From Lachnospiraceae bacterium (GTDB taxonomy: Bacteria > Bacillota_A > Clostridia > Lachnospirales > Lachnospiraceae), in NCBI GenBank assembly GCA_017437705.1, contig JAFRYJ010000122.1:1-8858 (forward strand): a stretch of 8,858 nucleotides of DNA, read 5' to 3'. This document shows, in pieces, positions 1 through 6,570 of the stretch. Numbering within the stretch: the stretch's first letter is position 1; every line of letters begins with the position of its first letter. Below the pieces are notes generated by a model, which searched no databases, was not told where the DNA came from, and saw only the letters and a list, made by a program, of their open reading frames with translations. The position numbers and the translations under genes were made by a program.

Positions 1-2919
1 CATCTGTTCGATTACAGGCTGCTCTCCACCATCGGCTTCGATAAGGATGATGTGGAAGCCGTCTCAAAGATAGAAGGCGTGGAAGCGGCCGAGGGATCGA
101 TACAGGCGGACATCATTACGGAAAAGGGCGACGAAAGATACGAATACCGTTTCCATATGCTGACGGAGACCATGAACCAGCCGGTCCTGAAGGCCGGCAG
201 GATGCCGGAGAAAAACAACGAATGCCTGGGAGATTCCGTTTATTTCACGGAGGAGGATATAGGGCGCGAGGTCATACTTTCAAAGGACAATGACAAGGAC
301 GACCTTGATATGTTCCGCTACCGGAAATATACGATAACCGGTATCTGCGCAGACCCGCTGTACATAACGAAGATCCGTACCACCACCAGCCTTGGCGACG
401 GCAGCCTGGACGGTGCCCTTTATGTTAAGGAGGGCGCCTTCGACAGCGAGTATTATACGGAGCTCTATGTTTATACCGACGCGGACCGCGGGCTTTACAG
501 CGAGGAATACGAAAACAGGATAGACGAGCTGGAGGACAACGTTAAGCAGGGCGCGATCGATGCCGTTGAAGGAAGATTCAACGATCTGAAGAAGGACGCC
601 GAAGACGAGCTGGCCGACGCCGAGAAGGAATACGAGGACGGCCTGAAGGAATACAGGGAAAAGAGGGCTGACGGAGAGAAGGAGCTAAGCGATGCCAGAG
701 AAAAGCTGACGGATGCGCGCTCGAAGCTCAACGATGCGGAGAAGGAGCTGCAGGATTCCTACGACAAGCTGCAGGATGCAAGGAAAGAGCTGGAGGAGAA
801 CGCCGAAAAGCTTTATCCAGGCAGTACGTCGCCGGAGGACGCCTACGAAAAGGCGGCGGCCCTTTACGAGGAGAAGAGACAGGAGTTCCTGGACGGCATA
901 AAGAGTGCAAGGGAGCAGCTTTCCTACGCCAGGGCCATGGGCATGATCACGGAGCAGGAATATGCCTATCAGTCAGCCGCAATAGATGCGCAGCAGGAGG
1001 CAGGCGCTGCGGAGCTGCAGACATTCTACGACAGCCTTGAGCTTTACAGGGAAGGCCTGGAGCAGTATGCGGAGGGCGTTGATGCCTACAACAGCGGCCT
1101 GGAGGCCTATAACAGTGCCAGGAGCGAATATGAGAAAGCCGTCCGGGATTACGACCAGGGAGTGGCGGACTTTAATAAAGAGACTGCGGATGCGGAAGAG
1201 GAGCTGGCGGATGCCCGGCAGAAGATAGACGACGCCAGGGAGGAGCTTGACGACCTGGATGAGCCGGAGGTATATATCCTGGACCGCAGCACGAACATGG
1301 GATACGCCAGCTTTGACAGCGATTCCGATGTGGTAAAGAATCTGGCGAAATTCCTGCCGGTATTCTTCTTCCTTATTGCGGCGCTGGTATGCTCCACTAC
1401 TATGACAAGGATGGTCGACGAGGAGAGGACCCAAATGGGAATCCTCGGCGCCATCGGCTACGGCAAGAGCGCCGTTATATCAAAATATCTTATCTATGCC
1501 GGGCTGGCGGCCATCATAGGATGCCTGGGAGGCTATTTCCTGGGCGGAACCATTTTCCCGCTGACCATATGGACGGCATATTCGATGCTTTACAACGTGC
1601 CCAGATATGCGCCGTTCTACGATCCCTGGCTGTTTGTAATTTCGTTTGCGGTATCCATCATCTGCTCGGTGGTGGTAACATATATCTCCTGCAGAACGGA
1701 GATGAGGAAGGTGCCTGCGGAGCTTATAAGGCCCAAGGCGCCGGGCAGCGGCAAAAGGATCCTGCTGGAAAAGGTGGGGGCGATATGGAACAGGCTCTCA
1801 TTCCTGCATAAGGTGACATTGAGGAACATCTTCAGATTCAAGAAGAGGATGATAATGATGATCCTCGGCATCGCCGGCTGTACGGCCCTGGTGGTGACGG
1901 CCTTCGGCCTGAACGATTCCATAGTGGGCATAGCCAACGACCAGTTCGATGATATACAGGTCTACGATATCGACGCCAATTATAAAGACACAATAACCGA
2001 AAAGGATATCGAAAACCTTAAGGCGAAGCTGGGCGACGATCTGGTATACAGCGTTACCGCATACAAGTCGGCACTTACCGTTTCGGCCAAGGGGCGCACA
2101 AAGGATGTATATGTGGTGGCGACAAACGATCCGGCGATCAAGGATGTGATAAGCTTCCACGACGGCGGCAGGGACGTTGATTACCCGAAGAGGGGAGAGG
2201 CGCTGCTTACGGCCAAGCTGGCGAAGCTGTACGGGCTGAGACCCGGCGATACGGCGGAGTTTACATTCTCCGAAACTCATACGATAAAGCTTAAAGTATC
2301 CGATGTCTGCGACAATTACGTATACAACTACATCTATGTGACTGCGGATACATACAGGGATATATTCGGTGAATACGATCCCGAAACGGTCTACATCACT
2401 CTTAAGGACGGGACCGATACATACAACGCCGGCGCGGCCATCTCGAACCTGAAGGGTGTGTCCCTTGTCCAGGTCAACGATGCGTTCCGCGACATGGTGG
2501 ACAAGATGATGCAGAGCATGGACTACGTTATCGGACTGGTGCTTTTCTGCGCTGCGGCCCTGGCGTTCATCGTCCTGTTCAATCTGGGCAATATAAACAT
2601 CACGGAGAGGGAAAGGGAGATAGCGACGCTTAAGGTCATAGGCTTCCACAGGAGCGAGACCGGCTCCTACGTCTTCCGTGAGAACATGATACTTACGCTT
2701 ATAGGCATATTCTTCGGCGTATTTGCAGGCAAGCTGCTGCACAGCTATGTGCTGTCGCAGATCGTCGTAGAGATGGTATCGTTCAAATCGGTCATCAAGC
2801 CCATGAGCATTGTGCTTTCGGTGCTTATGGTAATAATGTTCGCCGTCATCACCGACCTGGTGCTCCGGCGGAAGATAAACAGAATTGACATGGCAGGCTC
2901 GCTGAAGAGCGTAGAATAA
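1..2919 (+). CDS. ABC transporter permease, FtsX-like, with coiled-coil insert (5' partial)
   Basis: This is a membrane permease subunit of the FtsX/MacB type that would work with a separate ATPase, probably encoded upstream. The frame is open from base 1. The GTG at 52 lies inside conserved sequence of the first extracytoplasmic domain, so the true start and the first membrane helix are missing. Numbering from the window's first codon: extracytoplasmic domain about 1-160; coiled-coil hairpin about 162-420; three hydrophobic helices about 450-467, 491-522 and 543-564; a helix about 616-637 opening the second half; a second extracytoplasmic domain about 640-835; three closing helices about 840-862, 890-917 and 933-955. 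Both halves carry the FtsX-type loop after a helix (DEERTQMGILGAIG and EREREIATLKVIGF). With the lost first helix this gives eight helices. The substrate is unknown; peptide or lipid export, or cell-envelope control, are possibilities. The family call is secure, the role is not. The stop codon overlaps the next gene's ribosome binding site. Confidence 0.93.
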   Translation, partial: HLFDYRLLSTIGFDKDDVEAVSKIEGVEAAEGSIQADIITEKGDERYEYRFHMLTETMNQPVLKAGRMPEKNNECLGDSVYFTEEDIGREVILSKDNDKDDLDMFRYRKYTITGICADPLYITKIRTTTSLGDGSLDGALYVKEGAFDSEYYTELYVYTDADRGLYSEEYENRIDELEDNVKQGAIDAVEGRFNDLKKDAEDELADAEKEYEDGLKEYREKRADGEKELSDAREKLTDARSKLNDAEKELQDSYDKLQDARKELEENAEKLYPGSTSPEDAYEKAAALYEEKRQEFLDGIKSAREQLSYARAMGMITEQEYAYQSAAIDAQQEAGAAELQTFYDSLELYREGLEQYAEGVDAYNSGLEAYNSARSEYEKAVRDYDQGVADFNKETADAEEELADARQKIDDAREELDDLDEPEVYILDRSTNMGYASFDSDSDVVKNLAKFLPVFFFLIAALVCSTTMTRMVDEERTQMGILGAIGYGKSAVISKYLIYAGLAAIIGCLGGYFLGGTIFPLTIWTAYSMLYNVPRYAPFYDPWLFVISFAVSIICSVVVTYISCRTEMRKVPAELIRPKAPGSGKRILLEKVGAIWNRLSFLHKVTLRNIFRFKKRMIMMILGIAGCTALVVTAFGLNDSIVGIANDQFDDIQVYDIDANYKDTITEKDIENLKAKLGDDLVYSVTAYKSALTVSAKGRTKDVYVVATNDPAIKDVISFHDGGRDVDYPKRGEALLTAKLAKLYGLRPGDTAEFTFSETHTIKLKVSDVCDNYVYNYIYVTADTYRDIFGEYDPETVYITLKDGTDTYNAGAAISNLKGVSLVQVNDAFRDMVDKMMQSMDYVIGLVLFCAAALAFIVLFNLGNINITEREREIATLKVIGFHRSETGSYVFRENMILTLIGIFFGVFAGKLLHSYVLSQIVVEMVSFKSVIKPMSIVLSVLMVIMFAVITDLVLRRKINRIDMAGSLKSVE
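484..1260 (+). other. Region encoding an antiparallel coiled-coil hairpin in the permease
   Basis: This part of the permease gene encodes about 260 charged, helix-favouring residues with no hydrophobic segment, placed before the first visible membrane helix and so expected outside the membrane. Arm 1 (about codons 162-272) has six in-phase heptads of the form L-x-D-A-x-x-K/E at 685-810. Arm 2 (about codons 343-420) lies within eleven unbroken heptads at 1036-1266. The stretch between the arms (817-1026) contains a PGSTSPED turn and more helical sequence, and probably forms the tip. The heptads are visible by eye in the translation. The antiparallel fold and outside location are inferred. Confidence 0.8.
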
Positions 2920-2924
2920 GGAGG
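2918..2924 (+). promoter_or_regulatory. Ribosome binding site for the HAD gene, fixing its GTG start
   Basis: AAGGAGG lies six bases before the GTG at 2931 and overlaps the permease stop codon TAA (2917-2919). The near-perfect match supports the unusual GTG start and suggests that translation of the permease and the HAD gene can be coupled. Confidence 0.85.
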
Positions 2925-2930
2925 AAGCAA

Positions 2931-3695
2931 GTGGGATACAGGGCAGCGATCTTTGATCTGGACGGAACTATACTTGATACTGTTGAAGACTTAAGGCTGG
3001 CGATGAACTACGCCATGGAGAAGACCGGCCACCGCCACGATTACACGGCTGATGATGCAAAGCTCTTTTTCGGCAGCGGCCCCAGGGAAGCCATCAAGAG
3101 GGCCCTTACCCTGGAAGCGGGATGGGGCTACGACTGCCTGCTGGATATAGGGACCGAAAAAGAGAGGATACCGGAGAGCGTAACAACTGAGGAAGTGCTC
3201 CGCATATTCGAGATATACAGCCCATTTTACAATGCGCACAACGAAGACCATACGGGACCTTATCCCGGTGTGATAGAGCTTCTTGCAAGGCTTAAGGATG
3301 CGGGCATTACTCTGGCAGTGGTATCGAACAAGCCCGATGTCGACACGCAGAAGCTTATAAACAAAATGTTTCCCGGATGCTTCGATCTGATCGGAGGCCA
3401 GAGGGAAGGCATCAGAAGAAAGCCCTTCCCCGACATGACGGATCATGCCATCGAGGAGCTGGGAGTGGAAAGGTCGGAGACGGTCTACATAGGCGATTCC
3501 GAGATCGATTTCCAGACCGCTGTCAATTCCGGGCTGGACTGCATTTCAGTCACCTGGGGCTTCAGGAGCGAAGAATACGTGAATTCACTGGGCGCCAAAT
3601 ACGTGGCAGCCACACCAGAAGAAGTTTACGGCATCATTTGCGGAGAACAAGAGGACATTCAGACCTATGATAAGACCTGCAGCTGCAAGCGATAA
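2931..3695 (+). CDS. HAD-superfamily phosphatase, phosphoglycolate phosphatase-like
   Basis: This is a predicted cytoplasmic Mg-dependent phosphohydrolase of 254 residues, a usual length for the group. Motif I is DLDGT at 9-13, with nucleophile Asp9 and general acid Asp11. Motif II is Ser132 in VVSNK. Motif III is Lys164 in RRKPFPD. Motif IV is GDSEID at 188-193, with Asp189 and Asp193 for metal binding. A helical C1-type cap of about 80 residues sits between motifs I and II, as in phosphoglycolate phosphatase (Gph) and related housekeeping enzymes. All catalytic residues are present, so an active enzyme is expected, but HAD substrates cannot be read from sequence and the Gph label describes only the subfamily. 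The start is GTG, preceded by AAGGAGG. The last 10 codons overlap the next gene; the tail ends in a short Cys-containing segment (TCSCKR) beyond the usual fold and probably exists only because of the overlap. Confidence 0.92.
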   Translation: MGYRAAIFDLDGTILDTVEDLRLAMNYAMEKTGHRHDYTADDAKLFFGSGPREAIKRALTLEAGWGYDCLLDIGTEKERIPESVTTEEVLRIFEIYSPFYNAHNEDHTGPYPGVIELLARLKDAGITLAVVSNKPDVDTQKLINKMFPGCFDLIGGQREGIRRKPFPDMTDHAIEELGVERSETVYIGDSEIDFQTAVNSGLDCISVTWGFRSEEYVNSLGAKYVAATPEEVYGIICGEQEDIQTYDKTCSCKR

Positions 3696-4161
3696 AACAG
3701 AGCTCAGACGCATATTCGACAGTGCCAAGGAGTTCATGGACATGACGGGCAACCCGGACCAGTGGCCCAAGGGGAGCCCTTATGACGATGAGATCGCAGA
3801 TGAGATCGAAAGAGGACGTATGCATGTGCTTTATGATGAAGACGGTACATACGGTGCCTTTATAGTGTTCGATACGCCGGATCCCACCTACGCCGTTATA
3901 GAAGACGGCGCATGGAAGCACGACGGACCCTACAGGACCATCCACCGGGTGGCCAGCGATCATACCCGGCGCAATGTCTTCGGAGAGATAATGGCATTTG
4001 CGTCGCGGGACGCGGAGCACATAAGGATGGATACGTACAAAGACAACACTGTAATGCAGCATGTCCTTGAAAAGTTCGGATTTGAGAGGAGAGGGATCAT
4101 ACATCTTCAGAACGGATCCCCCAGGATAGCTTACGAATGGGAGAAAGATACTGATGCATAA
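3667..4161 (+). CDS. GNAT family N-acetyltransferase
   Basis: This is a predicted acetyl-CoA-dependent N-acetyltransferase of 164 residues, a single GNAT domain. Recognisable blocks are the N-terminal MIRPA strand, a GNPDQWPKG segment at 28-36, the strand pair around 62-75, PYRTIHRVAS at 88-97 leading into the cofactor-binding helix, RMDTYKDN at 120-127 and the C-terminal EKFGFERRGII at 135-145. These match a clostridial subgroup with W-x-x-G and IHR-x-AS blocks. The cofactor loop, normally R/Q-x-x-G-x-G/A, reads RRNVFG (101-106), so one expected glycine is replaced and binding may be atypical. The substrate is unknown. The start lies 29 bases inside the HAD gene; an AAGAGGA site 11 bases upstream and the family's usual N-terminus support it. 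It overlaps iorA by 8 bases, which suggests translational coupling in both directions. A role in aryl-acid metabolism is only a guess from position. Confidence 0.88.
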   Translation: MIRPAAASDKTELRRIFDSAKEFMDMTGNPDQWPKGSPYDDEIADEIERGRMHVLYDEDGTYGAFIVFDTPDPTYAVIEDGAWKHDGPYRTIHRVASDHTRRNVFGEIMAFASRDAEHIRMDTYKDNTVMQHVLEKFGFERRGIIHLQNGSPRIAYEWEKDTDA

Positions 4162-5959
4162 GGAATTTCTGATGGGCAACCAGGCCATGGGCAGGGCGGC
4201 AATAGCCGCAGGCGTAAGATTTGTGGCCGGTTACCCGGGAACGCCTTCCACCGAGGTGCTGGAGACAGCCGCAAGGTTTAAAACGGACAGCATGTATGTG
4301 GAATGGTCCGCAAATGAAAAGAGCGCCATGGAGGCGGCTGCGGGAGCGGCCTACAGCGGGGCCAGAGCCCTGGTGACCATGAAGCGGGTGGGCCTCAACG
4401 TGGCTTCGGACCCCCCGATGAGCCTTGAATACATAGGCGTAAAGGGCGGCATGGTGGTGCTTGTGGCCGACGACCCGGGACCCATTTCGTCTCAGACGGA
4501 ACAGGACACAAGGCATTTCGGCGCTTTTTCAAAGGTGCCAGTATTCGATCCCTCCGACGTTCAGGAGGCCTACGACATGATGATAAAGGCTTTCGCTGTC
4601 TCGGAAGAATACGGCACTCCCGTGATACTCAGATCCACCACCAGGATATGTCATTCATATCAGGACGTGGAGGTCCGTGATGCGGACGAATATGAGGATC
4701 ATATGCCGGAGGGCTTTGTAAGGGATTCCCGCAGATGGGTCATCTTCCCGGCGCTGAGCAATAAAAACCACGCGAAAATATTCAAAAGAAATGAAGAACT
4801 TAAGGAAGTCTTCTCGGAGCTTTCATGGAATGAGATATCGAAAGCTGAGGGAAGAACCTTTGAGGATAAAGGCATCATTGCCCAGGGCATAAGCTACAGC
4901 ATCCTTATGGATTCGCTGGAGGACGGGGACAGGCCCCGGACCATGAAGCTGTCAACGCCATATCCCTTCCCCGAAAAGAAGGTACTTGAGTTCCTTGAGG
5001 GGCTTAAAGACGTGTTGGTACTGGAGGAACTGGACCCCGTAATAGAGGAGGAGCTTCTTAAGATATGCGGAAAGCATCATCTCGATATTGAGATAAAGGG
5101 AAAGTATTCGGGCGACACGGATACGGCGGGAGAGTTTACAAAGGACAGGATCCGATCATATGTGAAGAGATTCCTGGGCCTGGATGAGCCTTCAAAAGTA
5201 AGCCGCCCGGAGCCTCCTGAGCTTCCGGTACGTCCCCCCGTGCTGTGCGCGGGCTGCCCCCACAGGGCGTCGTTCTATGCGGTAAAGACGGCGATGAAGG
5301 GCAAAAAGGCCGTTTTCTGCGGCGATATCGGCTGCTACACGCTGGGCAACGCCATGCCTCTCGATATGGTCGATACCTGTCTCTGCATGGGAGCAGGCAT
5401 AAATATCGCACAGGGTATATGGCGGACGGAGCCCGATACGAAGGCCTTTGCATTTGTGGGTGATTCCACGTTTTTCGCATCGGCGGTCACCGGCATCATA
5501 AATGCGAAATACAATAAAGCGGATCTTACGGTGGTGGTGCTCGACAATTCAACGACTGCCATGACGGGGCATCAGCCTCATCCGGGCACCGGCAGGACGA
5601 TGATGGGAGACGTGACCGAAGCCGTGTCCATAGAGGATATTCTTAAAGGCGCCGGCGTTGAGGAGGTCCGCACAGTCGATCCGTTGAAGCTTGATGAAGC
5701 CGTATCGGCAGTGAAGGAGCTTACGGATATGCAGGGAGTGAAAGCCGTCGTTTTCAGATATCCCTGCATAGCCCTTAAAAAGCCCGATGAGCCTTACGGC
5801 GTTGATCAGGACAGCTGCATCGGATGCAGGAGATGCATCACGGAGCTGGGCTGCCCGGCGATCTCGGAGTCAGAAGGCATCATAACGATCGACGAAGACC
5901 TGTGCACCGGCTGCGGCCTGTGCTCGCAGATCTGCCCGAAGAAAGCGATAGTGAGGTGA
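4154..5959 (+). CDS. iorA: Indolepyruvate:ferredoxin oxidoreductase, alpha subunit
   Basis: This is the large catalytic subunit of a cytoplasmic, oxygen-sensitive 2-oxoacid oxidoreductase that interconverts aryl-pyruvates and CoA with aryl-acetyl-CoA, CO2 and reduced ferredoxin. At 601 residues it has the normal IorA length and full domain order. The N-terminal pyrimidine-binding domain includes GYPGTPSTE (26-34) and WSANEKSAMEAAAGAAYSGA (51-70). A middle domain leads to CAGCPHR (365-371). The thiamine-diphosphate domain has GDIGCYTLG (390-398), GDSTFF (436-441), LDNSTTAMTG (463-472) and HPGTG (476-480). The C-terminal ferredoxin domain has two 4Fe-4S motifs: Cys555, 558, 561 and 567, then Cys584, 587, 590 and 594. 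The start at 4154 gives the usual short lead before MGNQA and has GGGAGA upstream. Met7 (4172) has its own TAAGGA site and is a real alternative. Oxidative (aromatic amino acid breakdown) or reductive (aryl acid assimilation) use cannot be decided from the protein. Confidence 0.97.
   Translation: MHKEFLMGNQAMGRAAIAAGVRFVAGYPGTPSTEVLETAARFKTDSMYVEWSANEKSAMEAAAGAAYSGARALVTMKRVGLNVASDPPMSLEYIGVKGGMVVLVADDPGPISSQTEQDTRHFGAFSKVPVFDPSDVQEAYDMMIKAFAVSEEYGTPVILRSTTRICHSYQDVEVRDADEYEDHMPEGFVRDSRRWVIFPALSNKNHAKIFKRNEELKEVFSELSWNEISKAEGRTFEDKGIIAQGISYSILMDSLEDGDRPRTMKLSTPYPFPEKKVLEFLEGLKDVLVLEELDPVIEEELLKICGKHHLDIEIKGKYSGDTDTAGEFTKDRIRSYVKRFLGLDEPSKVSRPEPPELPVRPPVLCAGCPHRASFYAVKTAMKGKKAVFCGDIGCYTLGNAMPLDMVDTCLCMGAGINIAQGIWRTEPDTKAFAFVGDSTFFASAVTGIINAKYNKADLTVVVLDNSTTAMTGHQPHPGTGRTMMGDVTEAVSIEDILKGAGVEEVRTVDPLKLDEAVSAVKELTDMQGVKAVVFRYPCIALKKPDEPYGVDQDSCIGCRRCITELGCPAISESEGIITIDEDLCTGCGLCSQICPKKAIVR
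4159..4164 (+). promoter_or_regulatory. Possible ribosome binding site for an alternative iorA start at 4172
   Basis: TAAGGA lies seven bases before the second in-frame ATG of iorA (4172) and overlaps the acetyltransferase stop TAA (4159-4161). Spacing is better than for the first ATG, whose GGGAGA (4139-4144) is nine bases away. Family N-termini favour the first ATG, so this is a competing rather than preferred start. Confidence 0.4.
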
Positions 5960-5963
5960 CGGT

Positions 5964-6557
5964 ATGAGCAGAAATATTCTATTATGCGGCGTCGGAGGAC
6001 AGGGTACCGTTCTTACATCAAAGCTTATCGCGGCGGCGGCCATGGAAAAGGGCCTTCATGTAATGAGCGCCGAGACCATCGGCATGGCCCAGAGAGGCGG
6101 AAGCGTTTACGGCAATGTCCGCATAGGGGATGATGTTCATTCGCCTCTTATCGGTACCGGTGAGGCCGATCTTTTAATCGGCTTTGAACCCGGAGAGACC
6201 GTAAGGATGCTGCCTTATCTTAAAGAGGGCGGCACTGTGGTGACGAACAGCGATGCGGTAAAGCCTGCGTCTTCGTCGCTTAAAAAGATGCGCTACGAAG
6301 GCAGCGACATGACGGAATACCTTAAGAAAACGGTGGATCCTGAAAGTCTTATCATAGTGGACGGAAGGCGCATCACGAAAGAGCTGGGAAGTCCCCGTGT
6401 GCTGAATACGGTGCTACTGGGAGCAGCGCTTTCCGCAGGAGTACTTCCCGTTTCGAAGGAAGATATTGAATGTGCGTTAAAAAGTACTGTAAAAAAGTCT
6501 TATATTGATATAAACTTAAAAGCACTTCGCTATTGCGATGAAGTGATAAATCATTAA
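5964..6557 (+). CDS. iorB: Indolepyruvate:ferredoxin oxidoreductase, beta subunit
   Basis: This is the small gamma-type subunit of the two-subunit IOR, which pairs with IorA to complete the active site. At 197 residues it is the usual length and is a single catalytic-gamma domain. The N-terminal glycine loop GVGGQG (9-14) follows a short strand, and AETIGMAQRGGSV (36-48) is the characteristic family block. GEADLLIGFEP (66-76), NSDAVKP (95-101) and the C-terminal NLKALRYCDE segment (184-193) also fit. It starts four bases after the iorA stop, with GAGGTG (5953-5958) overlapping that stop, so the two subunits are translationally linked as expected for a fixed-ratio complex. The last 30 codons or so are markedly AT-rich compared with the rest of the window, although the protein remains family-like to its end. 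Confidence 0.96.
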   Translation: MSRNILLCGVGGQGTVLTSKLIAAAAMEKGLHVMSAETIGMAQRGGSVYGNVRIGDDVHSPLIGTGEADLLIGFEPGETVRMLPYLKEGGTVVTNSDAVKPASSSLKKMRYEGSDMTEYLKKTVDPESLIIVDGRRITKELGSPRVLNTVLLGAALSAGVLPVSKEDIECALKSTVKKSYIDINLKALRYCDEVINH

Positions 6558-6570
6558 AGGACAAAAAACG
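6471..6570 (+). other. AT-rich patch across the iorB end and the ligase gene leader
   Basis: By hand count 29 of 100 bases are G or C here, against roughly half elsewhere. The patch holds several A and T runs, the iorB stop, the AAAGGA ribosome binding site of the ligase gene (6556-6561) and its 13-base leader. There is no clear hairpin and therefore no terminator call. Confidence 0.7.
6477..6506 (+). promoter_or_regulatory. Weak candidate internal promoter for the ligase gene
   Basis: A TTAAAA (-35-like, 4 of 6 matches) at 6477-6482 and a TATATT (-10-like, 5 of 6) at 6501-6506 are separated by 18 bases, inside the AT-rich 3' end of iorB. The predicted transcript would start near 6513, about 58 bases before the ligase ATG. 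Such matches arise easily by chance in AT-rich DNA. Confidence 0.2.

Noticed and set aside
685..1266. Tandem DNA repeat in the permease coiled coil
   Set aside because: The periodicity is at the protein level (seven residues); the 21-base units differ too much to be a DNA repeat.
1389..1811. + strand open frame of 140 codons in another frame of the permease
   Set aside because: It lies inside well-conserved membrane helices of the permease and has no family features.
1798..2742. Long antisense open frame of 314 codons opposite the permease
   Set aside because: It mirrors a strong coding gene, has no recognisable domain and no ribosome binding site that I can see. It is a by-product of codon bias on the + strand.
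52..2919. GTG at 52 as the true start of the permease
   Set aside because: The frame is open to base 1, there is no ribosome binding site before 52, and the upstream codons (RLLSTIGFDKDDV) continue the conserved extracytoplasmic domain. The gene is cut by the window edge.
3634..4188. Antisense open frame of 184 codons opposite the acetyltransferase
   Set aside because: The + strand gene has clear GNAT blocks; the antisense product has none.
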